Source: Bretschneidera sinensis (taxonomy: Eukaryota; Streptophyta; Magnoliopsida; Brassicales; Akaniaceae). From it: a stretch of DNA of 64,000 nucleotides. How positions within the stretch are numbered: the first letter of the stretch is position 1; every line of letters begins with the position of its first letter. The translations under genes were made by a program, and so were the position numbers. Positions 23,549 to 34,620 of the stretch are shown in pieces. The notes beneath the pieces are model-generated. The model ran no database searches and was not told where the DNA came from. It saw only the letters and a program-made list of their open reading frames with translations. The stretch is taken from positions 25,204,001 through 25,268,000 of the forward strand of contig CM043700.1 of the NCBI GenBank assembly GCA_023935145.1, in the 5' to 3' direction.

Positions 23549-24247
23549 TGCTAGAAGTTTTGTTGGAAAAACAAGATTCAACTAATTGATTCAGTCGACT
23601 GAATGAAGGACAAAGAGTTACTGTCTGTTTTTCCAATCGACTGAATAAATCATTCAGTCGACTGAATACCCGACCCCTGATACTTTTCAGTTTTAAATGT
23701 TGATTCAGTTGACTGAATAAAACATTCAGTTGATTAAACGTTTGAAAATTTTGAATTCGAATTCCAACAGTTATAACTTTTCAAAAAGTCATGTCTTCTC
23801 TTTGAAGAGCTACATTTTTAAATGATTATTCTTCATTTTCAGACTGTTGGAAGTTCAAAATTAAATCTTTAAATACTTCTAATAACTTCCAAAATAAACT
23901 ACTTTACTTTTACTTTCTTTTCTGATTTTTCAGAATTCTTCTTCTTCTTCTTCTTCTTTTATTTTATTTTTGAAAAATCAAGTCACTTTTCTTCATTGTT
24001 TCAAAAGAGAACTTAAACAAGAATCTCTGATTTTGCTCTTAGAGATTCTTAGAGACTTTAAGTATTTTGGAAGAATATTTGAAAGAACCTAAAGCAATTA
24101 AGTGGGGACAAATAAAACCTTAAAGACAGTATAATACGCGTCTCAAAGTTATCAATTTCTTGTACTTTTAAACTGTATGAATCCATATTTTTTTCAACAA
24201 TTTTAATAAAGCTCAAGCCTATTATTTTGGGATTATTATATTTTACA
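23549..24247 (+). mobile_element. 3' LTR of the copia element
   Basis: It begins TGCTAGAAGTTTTG after the polypurine tract and ends TTTTACA. It contains two perfect copies of the 16-bp palindrome ATTCAGTCGACTGAAT at 23589-23604 and 23652-23667. A pyrimidine-rich CTT run lies at about 23938-23960. Confidence 0.75.
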
Positions 24248-24787
24248 GGTAAAGGATTGTCAAACTCATATTTTTTTAAATGGTTTTAAAATTAAAAAGA
24301 AAAAAGAAACTAAAAAACAAAAAGAGAAAAGGAAAAAAAAAAGTTGAGGAAAATGTAAGAAGAGAGAAATGTGCAAAGGAAAGAGAGAGCAAAGAGGTAA
24401 GGCATGTGAGGATAAAAAATTAAGAAAGAGAGAAAAAAATGGATTATAATTATATAATTTAAACATCAATATCAAATTTTATTTACTCTCGAAAAAATAT
24501 ATTAATTTTTATTTAGCCTTGAGGTAACATGCCTTGAATTTTTCCCAAATGGGCAAAGCAGAAAGGAATATGCTTTGGAGATAAACCCTATTAATTCGAC
24601 CAAAGATATCAGTGGACAGTCAACAACTAATTTAAAAATATAATTAGCTTGAGCCGCTTCGAGATCAATACTGCCACGTATGCAACCTCAGCCCCAAAAA
24701 GACAAATCGAAAAATAAAATTAAACGGCAAATTTCTCTCTCTCATCAAAAGGGAATAAAACCGGAGATATACTCTCACAAAACAAGC

Positions 24788-24818
24788 GGATATTCCTAAG
24801 ATTATCCCTCGAATATTC
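24788..24818 (+). promoter_or_regulatory. Two P1BS sites (GNATATNC) upstream of the SPX gene
   Basis: GGATATTC at 24788-24795 and GAATATTC at 24811-24818 both fit the PHR1-binding consensus exactly. They lie about 130 and 105 bp before the start codon, 23 bp apart. In Arabidopsis and rice, SPX genes are induced by PHR factors through this site during phosphate starvation. The function here is inferred from sequence and neighbour. Confidence 0.7.
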
Positions 24819-24920
24819 GTCCTTTACCGTTATATCATTGCTCCCACCACCTTTCTTTTTCTCCTTCATCCTCGCCGCAGCACAATAATAAAATTTCCCT
24901 AATTTTCTCTCCAACCAAAC

Positions 24921-27916
24921 ATGAAATTTGGAAAGAGCCTGAGCAACCAGATCGAGGAGACCTTGCCTGAATGGCGGGACAAGTTCCTGTCCTACAAGGA
25001 GCTCAAGAAGAGATTGAAGCTTGTGGAGCCCAAAGGCGGAGACAGGCCCAATAAACGTCCAAGATTCGATGCCTCCGCCGGAGACAAGGTCTCCGGATCC
25101 GGAGATGGAATGTCGAGAGAGGAGATCGATTTCATTCAGTTGCTGGAGGACGAGCTCGAGAAATTCAACACCTTCTTCGTTGAGAAGGAGGAAGAGTACA
25201 TCATCACATTGAAGGTAATTTAGTTATCATTTTTCTTTAATTTTATCGTAGAGTTGTTTGTGATCTGTTTGGTTCATAGAAAAATATGCTCAATTGAGAG
25301 TTTTCTTGTTCCCCATATTCCTTATTTTTTATTCCTTCTGTTTTACCGGTAAGCAAATAACGAGAATATAACGGCGTCGTTGCTTAGTAAAGCACCGAAC
25401 AAACTCCATTTTGCATGTTTTTGGTTGAAATGTGTAAATACCGTACGCCGTTTATGCTAAATTGCGCCGATGGATTGGTGGTGCATGACAATTTTAGGTG
25501 ATCAATAAATCACTCAATTTTCAAATATGCGTCGTCTTTTTATGTTTGCTAAAAAAATATCGTCTTGTCATAGATTTTTGCCACAGTAAAGCCTAGCGAA
25601 GGAAGCTTTTTTAGTGTATATAATGTGTTGGGTAGGTTTTGTAAAATCAAACTTTTTTTTTTTTTTTATGGTAATAAATATCGTAAAAACAGATTAATTT
25701 ATTAAAAAACCATCCTTTTGTTTTTTTTTAACTCTTACTTGTGTGAGGGAGAGTTAAAACAGAGACCTTTTTAGTGCGTTACCATTGCTTTTGCCAACTT
25801 CCAGTCTTTACTCGCCAGCTGCTACCTTTGTAGCTGTAGCAGCTGGCTCGCAATATAATTGATATATCATCCTATAAGGGATTGGACCACGGACAACGGA
25901 CCATGGACCATGGACCATGGTATTTGTCTAAAGTTTCGCCTTCTTGTCATTGGGTTAACGTGTTTCAGTAAAAATATTTGAACAATTAATTTGGACCACA
26001 GAAATATACATATGAAAACTAAATTACTAATTTTGTGATGCTTCGTAAATAGTAATTTTTTTAATTTATATTTTACCTTTAAAAAATATTTATAACGAGC
26101 GGAAAGGTCAATAAATAGATTAGTAATTTTATGATACAGCGGCGAAGTTAGAATAGTAATTTTATAATTTTATTTTTAAAAACATTATAACAAACGAGAT
26201 AGTTGGTGGATATAATCCAAAACGGCAATCTAATTTTGTGTTATTTTTTTTTTGGGGGTCTGGGGTGCAGGAATTGCAAGACAGGGTGGCAAAAGCAAAG
26301 GATTTCACCGAAGAGATGATAAAGATAAGGAAAGAGATTGTAGATTTCCACGGAGAGATGGTTTTATTGGAAAATTATAGTGCTCTTAACTATACAGGTA
26401 CATCATATTTCTTGACTTCTCATGTTGCCTGGTTTAGAAATATTGAATATTCCATTTATGATGACTTATTAAGTTGTGCAAATAACTCCCAAGGGTATCG
26501 TGTGAGGAATTTGTTCTTGACTTTACCCGGTAAATGTTGAAACCCACGTTTGAAAGATGAATCCTAATCCATTCGTTTTTCTTTTAGGTAGGGGAAAACA
26601 AAAATAGTTTATTCATTGTGTCACATGCTTGTCTTTGCTTTTCTAAATATTCTGTGACACAACTTGTTAACGCACTAATTTATCAGATAAGGTGATAAGT
26701 GTTTCAGACTTATTCAAGTGGCCCCAAATGGAATACGCCCAAGCTTTTCCTTATTTGTTAATGCAGCCGAATTAAATTAGTAATAGTTTATGAGTTTGAT
26801 AAACGACCATAACCATTTGTTAACAAGCAATAAATGATTAGGTATGCATTAACATTTTAAAATTGTATTTATTACAAAATTTATTTTTAAATTTACTTTT
26901 CATTTATTAGTGCGCATATGAATTATGTAAAAAAATATATTTGTAAATTCAAGTTAAAGTTTACATTAATTATAACATAACTACGTTATTTAATATTTCT
27001 TAACAAATGTCTGTGGCTCTCCTTAACCAAACCAATAGTTTATTTATTAGTTCCCCTATTATTCATCACAAACTTTTTTAATTTCTGGCGAGAGGTAAAG
27101 GAGATGTTAATTGTATATAAAACTGACAAACATCATAAACTTTTTTAATTATGTCCACATTTTATCTAGAATTATGGCTGAAAGGGGGGTGTGCCCTCTG
27201 GGGTAAGCCAAGGGTCTAACTTTAGGAGAAGATGAATATATTCGATTATAAATTCACGCTTCGAGTCTGGCGTTGTTTTGGCATTTGCTTCCTATTGTGC
27301 TTCCCTTGATTATCACCATCTTCCATATCGAACTGCCTGCTTAGTATGGTATTGAATTTGTATTAAAAAAAATACTTGCATCCTCAAATAGACAGGTTTG
27401 GCATTTATAGCTGGAATTGACCCTTTAAATGGCTTATGGGTATTCATCTGACATATATTGTTGTTAACAGGGTTGGTAAAGATACTCAAGAAGTACGACA
27501 AAAGAACTGGTGCTCTAATTCGGTTGCCCTTCATCCAGAAGGTTCTGCAACAGCCCTTCTTCACCACCGACTTGCTCTACAAGCTTGTAAAGGAGTGCGA
27601 GGCAATGCTTGATTGCCTCTTCCCCTCAAATGGAGAGGCAGTGTCTGCTGACACAGTTAATGGGGATAAAGAGAGTGATCCTACAGCATCTGAGACCACT
27701 AAGAATGACAATTTGCTCAGAATGCCCAAGAAGCTTGCTGAGATAGAGTATATAAAAAGCATGAACATGAAGAGCGCATTATCAGCATTGCGGGGTTTGA
27801 AGGAAATTCGGAGTGGAAGCTCAACCGTTAGTGTGTTTTCCTTGCCACCACTTCAAATAAGTGGATTGGAAGATACTTGGAATAAAATTCCTGTTCTGGA
27901 ACAAGAAGCCAAATAG
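24921..27916 (+). CDS. SPX: SPX domain protein (SPX1/SPX2-type), 3 exons
   Basis: The exons are 24921-25214, 26271-26397 and 27471-27916, giving 288 aa, close to Arabidopsis SPX2. The introns (1056 and 1073 bp) have GT-AG ends and keep the frame. The SPX domain is split over all three exons: [20 protein letters not shown] at the start, the Lys-rich helix YKELKKRLK (about residues 26-34), then the third part [18 protein letters not shown]. These Lys residues form the inositol-polyphosphate pocket in known SPX domains. No EXS, RING or MFS domain follows, so it is a stand-alone SPX protein. In known plants these bind PHR transcription factors in the nucleus when phosphate is plentiful and block their DNA binding. 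Two P1BS sites upstream suggest feedback control. The tail (about residues 180-288) is acidic and Ser-rich, as in the SPX1/2 subgroup. The exact paralogue is not resolved. Confidence 0.93.
25215..26270 (+). other. Intron 1 of the SPX gene, with a CCATGG repeat
   Basis: This is a noncoding intron of 1056 bp. It contains a perfect 7-bp-period repeat (GGACCAT three times) at 25898-25920, each junction creating a CCATGG palindrome. Otherwise it is AT-rich. Confidence 0.75.
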
Positions 27917-30597
27917 GTGGATTTAGTAGAGGGGAATTTCACTTGTATTCCCGTTTTATTTTGTATAATCCTTTTTCCTTTTATTTTTTACGTTATTTTT
28001 TGCTTTTAACCTTCCGTGCATCAGATATGCATGTTTTAGATACTAACATAGTTGTAAAATGCTAAACTTAAACTGGGATGAATTAATATAAGCATAGATT
28101 TACCTTTTTTTTGTTCCTTCTAAAAATGGACAGAAGTCTCTGTTCACAATTTTAGTTCGTAATTCAGAGCAGGTTTTCTTTTTAGGGTTTCTTTCAAACC
28201 AAGGAACACCAAATTCTAATAGCCAAAGAATCAATCGGCCTCTTTGAGGGTCAATTCTTGGGGGTTGCTCTCTTTCAAGTTCTTACAAGAACAGCTTTCT
28301 CTTTTCCCCTGCCTCTGTACCCCATATGGTTGGGTTGGTGTGCAAAATTGACAGAAAGAATTCGAAGGCTTTTGAAGGGTGATCCACCTTCGAATGTCCA
28401 CAACTTTTTATTTTGTGAACGTCGAAACTTGAATCTGGGGGAAACAAGTTTGCTTCACTTGAGCTTGAAGTTGAAATGCTTTTTGGGATTTTCAGAAGAG
28501 ATCACAGGAATTGGGTGGAGGAACTAGTTGGACCGCATTTCTACTAGCAGATATAACAAAATCATTTCTACTTCAAGCTCAATCTGTGATCTCTGCTATT
28601 AAACAAAATCTACTCTAATATTGGATATATCAATGAACCAAGCAGAAGATTTTCAAAATGTGAAAAATATTTCAAGCGATACCTAAAGATACTCATGAAT
28701 TTATTTTCTTCTGGAAGCTTTCTTTCACTGTTTACTAGCAGAGTGAATGATAGGTATCTATTATATCAAATTTTTTAACCTCCAATTTAGTTTCAAAGAT
28801 ACAGGCATAAAAGTCTCAACACGTTGATCACTTCAAGTTTTACACTAAATCCGAAAATCCCATTAACTAGCAAATTGCAAACGAAATAAATAGTGTGCTT
28901 CCTTTTCGATGTACTTTTCTCCGTTTATTATTTCAGTGATATATATAAAATTAGTTGGGAACAAAATTTAAATCCATAAAAATTAAAAGCAATAAAAAGT
29001 TCACTTGAATATATACAGGGTGATGTTAACAAGGAATTTCTTTTTCAGTTTTGCGAAAAATTATCAGAAAATGTCAAAATTTTAAAAAGCTGAGACAAGT
29101 TAAGTCCACTCGTCACCACAGGATCTTACGGACGCATGAGATTCACCATTCACCTCCGCCGCTCCCAATAGAGTTTGGCCACCAAAATTTACTTGTGGAC
29201 CGGATTCTTTATTTTCAATTTGGTGGTGGAGATCATTTTCAGTAATAATCACTGAAAATTTATAAATCTAAAAATGTATCAATTTGGCGGGATGTACTGT
29301 TGGTGGTGAAATCATACCCCACACTATAGATCTCAGTAAGTTTTTCTCAATGATATCGAATGTGCACTTTTTGATTATTGGTTGGTTCAATATTATAAAA
29401 TTATTCAGATATGAAAAAAATTAAATTATTAAATTTAATGAATTATTCATTTACTATTTTATTTATGTTAAATAAATTTAAAATCCTAGGACATTTTGAT
29501 CCATAAAGACGAGACATATATAATACTTACACATACAATAAGGTATGTTAGCAACCTCATATATAACGGCATAATTCACCTTTTCATAATGTATCTAAAA
29601 GGAAGTAAATAAGTGAACTTAAAAACATTGAAGTAGAATTTTTTTTTTTAAAAAAAAAATCAAAATATGAGAAAAAATAGTATTTGTCTACCTATAGAGA
29701 ATATATGTTAAAATAGCTCTATTAAATAGAAAAAACTGATTGCAAACATTACAAAAAATTCTCTTGTAAAATATGAATTTAAGTACATAACAATTAAGAA
29801 TTTTATTAAATAAAACCATTGTTTTTACATTATAAAGGTATTGAATAATAAAAAATATCTTTATAATATAAACTCAATTTTTATAGAGCTCAACGCTCAT
29901 ATTCAAAACCACTTGTATGTGAGTGTGAGGTTAACTTAATTGTTACCTATCTTTGTTTAAATGGTGATTATGTCTTACCAATACAATTTATTTAAAAAAA
30001 AAAAAGAGATGAAAAATTGACTCATTCCTTAACGATTAATTAACCGATTGATTGATAAAAAGTGCAACGCTCTTATCAAATTACAGAACCGCAACACTAA
30101 GAAGTTACCCTATAGAAAATATGTTAATATAATCAGCTTGATTAAATAATAAAAATAATTGATTGTAAATGCTACAAAAATTTCCATTTCCTTTGTAAAG
30201 TATGAAATGAAGTGTATAATAGTTTATTTCATAAAAAAAAACTAATTTTTGCATCATAAAAAATATCTTTTTAATGTAAACTACGTTTTTTTTAGCATTT
30301 AACACTTTGTAAATTTAGCGTTGGATAATGTTTCGGTTTAATTATTTAAATGAAATGTCTTCATTTCGTTTCGTTTCAAGGCACTGTCTCGGATTTGACG
30401 GTATTTTTAAATACGTACCTGTCAAATTACATATATTTCAAAAAAATATATAATTATAAATATAGATCATAAGAAAACAATCATCATTCAATTATATAAA
30501 TTAATACTACTCAAATTTTTTCTTTAAAATCAATTATAATTTTTTTTTATATAAATCCAAATTGAGACTTTCTCCCACTATCAAATTGTATATATTT

Positions 30598-30600
<3 letters not shown>
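27917..30600. other. AT-rich intergenic DNA after the SPX gene
   Basis: The first few hundred bases are probably the SPX 3' UTR. An open frame at 28258-28527 has no recognisable domain. Two diverged copies of an about 200-bp sequence lie at about 29690-29910 and 30108-30310 (shared CCTATAGA, ATTAAATA, TTGTAAA spacing). A repeat related to 39498-39720 begins at about 30326. Confidence 0.55.
30326..30560. repeat. Interspersed repeat, partial copy
   Basis: The stretch from TTTCGGTTTAATTATTTAAA through ACATATATTTCAAAAAA to AAAATCAATTATAA aligns with 39500-39720 downstream of the peroxidase gene. It is cut at the right by the TA repeat at 30602. It has no coding content and is probably a short nonautonomous DNA element. 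Confidence 0.55.

Positions 30601-30601
<1 letters not shown>

Positions 30602-30658
<57 letters not shown>
30602..30658. repeat. (TA)n microsatellite
   Basis: A run of about 28 TA units lies at the left border region of the pol-less gypsy element. Confidence 0.95.
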
Positions 30659-30659
<1 letters not shown>

Positions 30660-31071
30660 TATTGTACTAGGATCCTCTCCAGTAACTTAGGGAAAATCCC
30701 TCCCAAGTGCATTACTGGATGAATGTCACATCGATACTATAGATGACTTGCCTTCCACATCGACACTTGGGGAAAATTTTAAAGAGTTTCTTTTACGTTC
30801 AGAGTGAGAGGGGTTTTGACTTGCCTTCCTAATGGGACTTGGACTTGGTTAAGTCAAACAAGAAGCCTAATCTTTTGAGGAGAAGATAGACAGTCTTCAA
30901 AAAATGATTGGTGGGAAGATTGCAGTTGAGCTCCTCTACAAGAACACCAAGCTGGCTAGGCTCAGTCTTTTCCTTGGGGGCCAAACGAGCATATAGTTCT
31001 GAGTCTTTTGCCCTTATATTTGTTTCTCTTTCTCTGTTTCTGGTACTTATACCTTGTTGTTCTTTGCAGCC

Positions 31072-32016
31072 ATGGACACCCTTAAAGCTGCTCGGAGGGC
31101 AGCCAAGCTGTCCCACAAGAAGAAATTGGAGGAGGCTTCGGCGTTGGCGGCCTAGTCTTTTATGAAAAAGGCCAATGCGGGTGGTTCCTGCACTCCTCCT
31201 ACCCCCATCATGGTGGAGGATGACACAATAGCTATCCCTTCTCCTCCTCCCGTAAGGGTCGCCACACCAATCCAGGCCCACTCGCCAGATTTCTTCAGGA
31301 TGGACTGGTTTATGAAAGTTGGCGAGTCGAGCTTTAGGAGCGCCAACATGGCTTGGGAGCACCTGATCCGAGGCATCTTCCCGAAAGACATGGCTAGGCT
31401 GACCCCGGAGCCTATGGAGAACTTGACTGTGATGGTTGAGGGTTTAGCCTCCCAGGTAATCCATGATTCTTTAAGTTTCATTATGATATTCTTGCTTATA
31501 TCTGATGGGTGTTAACCTTGCTTTTTATCTTTTCTAATCTAGCATAGCATCAGGCATCCTCTCTCGTTGGTGCCTTGATTTGGACAGAAAGATGGGGCTT
31601 GCCATAACTTCATCTAGACCATGCGGGAGTCTCTCGCACGGCAAGTGATAAAGACCAATCGGTTAGAGAGGGGGCATGCCCTGATGATGGAGGACCTCGA
31701 GGAGGCTTGGTCGGGGCAGAAAGCTGCTGAGGCGGAATTGGCTAAACTCTGGGATGAGAAGGAGGCTTTCGAGAAGGCCTTGATCGGCTTCAAGGAGTCT
31801 CAGGAGTTTAGGTCGGTGGTGGAGGTAGCATCTGGAGAATTCTACCTCAGAGGCTTCGAGGAGGCCAAACAACAGGCTTTGGTTACTTACCCGGGCCAGG
31901 ATTTCTCAATGGTGGAGATCTCCTCTAATGGGGAAGATGCTGAGGACATGAGCCCTGCCCCTGCTGCTGAGGACGGGGACTGGGCCTCTGCTGCTAAGGA
32001 GGAGGAGTGGATATAG
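31072..32016 (+). pseudogene. Antisense ORF of Tat element (gypsy-type transposon protein)
   Basis: It starts near MDTLKAARRAAKLSHKKKL (31072), after a possible acceptor TTTGCAG. It passes a TAG at about 31153 and continues through SPDFFRMDWFMKVGESSFRS to LTVMVEGLASQ. A GT donor at 31456 and an AG acceptor at 31541-31542 suggest an intron. The last part (31621-32016) is a coiled-coil-rich segment (LERGHALMMEDLEEAWSGQK) with an acidic tail. It resembles the plant 'putative gypsy type transposon' proteins, whose function is unknown. It is oriented opposite to gag, and the internal stops mean it is decayed. Confidence 0.6.
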
Positions 32017-32199
32017 AGTAGGATTTTTCTTCTTGGACATGCTTTCTTAGACTTTTCCTGGGGCTCCTACTAGGACTCGGGCGTCTCTATATGGCCTCTC
32101 CAAGACTTACCAAGATGGGCGATGGGGGCGATCTTCATAATCTATAACTGGCCGAGAACTGAGGCATTCCCTTAAATACTCCCTCTGAATGAGGAACTC

Positions 32200-33580
32200 T
32201 AGTTGCTATTTGAGTGCGTGGCACTCTTCGGTTTCATGATCGTGGTTTTTGTGGAAATGACACCACTTGGATCGGTTTATGCTAGGATAAAGCGGTCTTA
32301 GAGGTCCCGATCCTAGATATTCAAGAGTATATTTGTCCTGGAGGCGCATAAGGGGGTGAAGTTCTCGAAGACAATGGGAGCTCTTGTTCTCCCTTTTGGG
32401 CATGGTTTCTTCATTGAGCTCTCTCTGAGCTCGCTAGGGTCCCTTTTTCTTTTGTCCATTCCAGCTTCTCATCTCTTTTGTGAAGACTTGACCATCTTCC
32501 GCAATCATGTATTCTTCGACTCGTGCGAGTATGTCGTTTATGTCTATGGGAGGATGCTTGGTCAACTTGAAGCTGAATGTTTCCGACTTGAGCCCATTCT
32601 GAAAGGCTAAATTCTGAATGGCTGGGTCTAGGTCAGGGATCTCCCAGGCAGCTGCGTTAAACCAGGAGACGTATTCCCAAAGCCTTTTTCCTTTACACTG
32701 AATGATGCTGAAGAGGCTTTGTGAAGTCTTTCGTGGCCCCTTGCTACTCAGGAAGTGAGATGCGAAGGTGCGGTTCAGTTCTTTGAAGAAGCCGATGTTG
32801 CTAGGTTTGAGGTGGTTGTACCAAGTGTTAGTAGCTTTTTCCAAGGTATGAAGAAAAGCCCTCCACATAATGGTGTCAGGATGACGATGCAACATCATGA
32901 TAGTCTTGTAATGTTGGAGATGAACTACGGGATTTGTAGTTCTATCATACGTCTTGATAACCGGCATCCGAAAGTGCCGAGGGAGGGGAGCTTCGAGTAT
33001 CTCCTGAGTGAAAGGTGAATCTTTTGAGCTAAGATCATCGAGGATGTTGGTGTTCCTTTCCCTAAAGACTTCGTTTATTCTTTGGTCCATGTCCTCCAAT
33101 CTTTTATCCAGATCAGTGAGATTTTTGGATGTTGAGAAGTTCCCAGACCTTTCATTGGCACGCGAGAAGGATCTGGTGGATGACTAACCTCCTACGGATT
33201 GATGGCCCCTAGGAGAGGTCCTCTGGCGAGGGTTCCGTTATGAGAGAGGCGGAGGTGTGGAGTGACCAACTCTTCCTCTTACCTCGGCGACGAGATCAGC
33301 GATGAGCCGGGTGAGTTCCTTGAACTATTGGTGAATCTAAGGGACATTAAGGTGCGAATCAAGGAGGATTCTTAGATTCCCTTGATGCTCGGGTTCCACC
33401 GTATCTGGGTGAGGATCGTGTCCAATCCATGCATCTGATGGTTCGTCATCGCACTCGGAGCTAATGTGCTCCGAAATAACAAGGAGTTGGGGATCGGCTG
33501 GTGGGAGTTGCGGATCAGCTAGTCATTCGCAGATAGACGCTCGTGTGGCGATTGAGCTGGCCCCGACAACGCTTTTGGGT
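32200..33580 (-). pseudogene. gag of the pol-less Tat element
   Basis: The best piece, 32434-33099 (221 codons), contains the retrotransposon gag core: PVVHLQHYKTIMMLHRHPDT, ATNTWYNHLKPSNIGFFKEL and a helical tail with LARVEEYMIAEDGQ. The next piece (32206-32403) ends in WCHFHKNHDHETEECHALK, the Cys-His zinc motif of Tat gag. N-terminal parts continue to about 33580 in broken frames. It is the least damaged gag in the window. Confidence 0.78.
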
Positions 33581-33643
33581 GGCATGGTAATAGGTAAGTC
33601 CATTGATCCTTCAGAATAGAAGGCCCTCATTCTAGCACAAATC

Positions 33644-34162
33644 TGTCGATGCCGAAATTCTTCCGAGAGCCGAACCGTCAAAGAGCAGGACCTACATACA
33701 CGAAACGAAGCTGAAACCTAAAAGTCCCGAAGGTTGAGGGGGGTGATGCCTCCAAATGACTCTCCTCCAAATGACTCTTCGATGCCTAAGTCAGTTTAGG
33801 GTTTTTTTTGGAGAATGAAAAGAAATGGAAAGGAATGAGGCTGTGTACTGAGAAAATTATATGTACCTTTTGGTTTATGAGGGCCCCTATTTATAGTGTG
33901 TCGGAGTAGAGTTTGAGTAGCAGAGTAACTGAAGTGTTAGGATAGGAGTGATACTCTTTTGGAGTTATCTGTCTGATGTACAAGTTTATCTGGAAGTTAG
34001 AACGACAGAACATCATCAGATATTACGGTGTGAAATTACCGTTATGCCCTTGTTACGTGTCGGGAGGTGATTGGTTGCCTTGTCATGGTTAGGGAATTAC
34101 CATTTCTACCCTGAAAAAGGACACGTGTCATTGTATTACTGGTAGCAAAATTTTCTCCCACA
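33644..34162 (-). mobile_element. LTR of the pol-less Tat element
   Basis: On the plus strand it runs from TGTCGATGCC (33644), beside a primer-binding-like stretch, to CTCCCACA (34162), with TG...CA ends. A minus-strand TATA box (CTATAAATAGG) lies near 33887-33897. The right border could instead lie further out, near 34740. Confidence 0.55.
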
Positions 34163-34289
34163 TTAGGTTGGTAGTAAGCGAGTCAATGTAAAATGAATTT
34201 TGAATTCCGACCCAAAGAAACACCTAGTCAGCAACCAATTCGACTGATATAGCTTGGTGGTCTTCCACGTTATCGAGCTATCTTAGATA

Positions 34290-34620
34290 ATAAGTCATAA
34301 AGCACGGATCATCTTTAGCTCGTATCTTGGTGCTTTATTGCAAGACCGAGTTATCTTAAACAAAGAATTAAGGAGCTCAAATCTTTTCGAATTCGTTGGT
34401 CCGTGCTTAAGTTATATATATAATGAGATATCTTGGACAAGAAAGCAAAAGCTCAGATCTTCTGTAACTCGTCGGTCAGTGCTCCAGTTATATACCGAAC
34501 CTTCTTGGACGACGAAGCCGCAAGCTTAGACTGTCAGAAGCTCGTAGATCGGTGTTTCACTTATCCAAGCTATCTTTACCGAGGTGATCTCAAGCTCGGT
34601 AAAAATCGAGCTACCCGCAA
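34290..34620. repeat. Diverged tandem repeats, about 75-85 bp units
   Basis: Three or more diverged units share an order of AGCTC, ATCTT, CTCGT, GGTC-GTGCT and AGTTATAT (for example around 34371, 34452 and 34528). They sit directly outside the proposed LTR edge and might be U3 enhancer-type repeats of a longer LTR. Confidence 0.4.

Larger units (their letters stand above)
19446..24247 (+). mobile_element. Decayed Ty1/copia retrotransposon
   Basis: In plus orientation the order is a truncated 5' LTR (19446-about 19818), gag, zinc knuckle, integrase part, RT, RNase H, polypurine tract (AAAGTGGGGGAT, 23538-23548) and a 3' LTR (23549-24247). The 5' LTR loses its 3' part, the primer-binding site and the gag start. 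Protease and the front of integrase are also missing. GTCAA lies just before 19446 and at 24259-24263, but the right copy is offset 11 bases from the CA end, so the target duplication is uncertain. Confidence 0.85.
30850..34162 (-). mobile_element. pol-less Tat-type gypsy derivative
   Basis: It reads on the minus strand: LTR (33644-34162), gag (about 32200-33580), then directly an ORF on the opposite strand (about 31072-32016). In the autonomous relatives protease, RT, RNase H and integrase lie between gag and the antisense ORF. Here that whole pol is missing and the join falls near 32030-32150. No second LTR was found on the left. It is a non-autonomous derivative or an internal-deletion product. 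Confidence 0.75.

Noticed and set aside
24720..24914. Minus-strand open frame over the SPX promoter
   Set aside because: It is low-complexity and lies opposite the SPX leader, with no domain.
28258..28527. 89-codon plus-strand frame after the SPX gene
   Set aside because: No motif, no splice context, and it lies in the probable 3' region of the SPX gene. I treat it as chance.
30829..31362. 177-codon minus-strand open frame
   Set aside because: It overlaps the plus-strand antisense-ORF of the Tat element, has no recognisable domain and is rich in residues expected from the complement of that frame.
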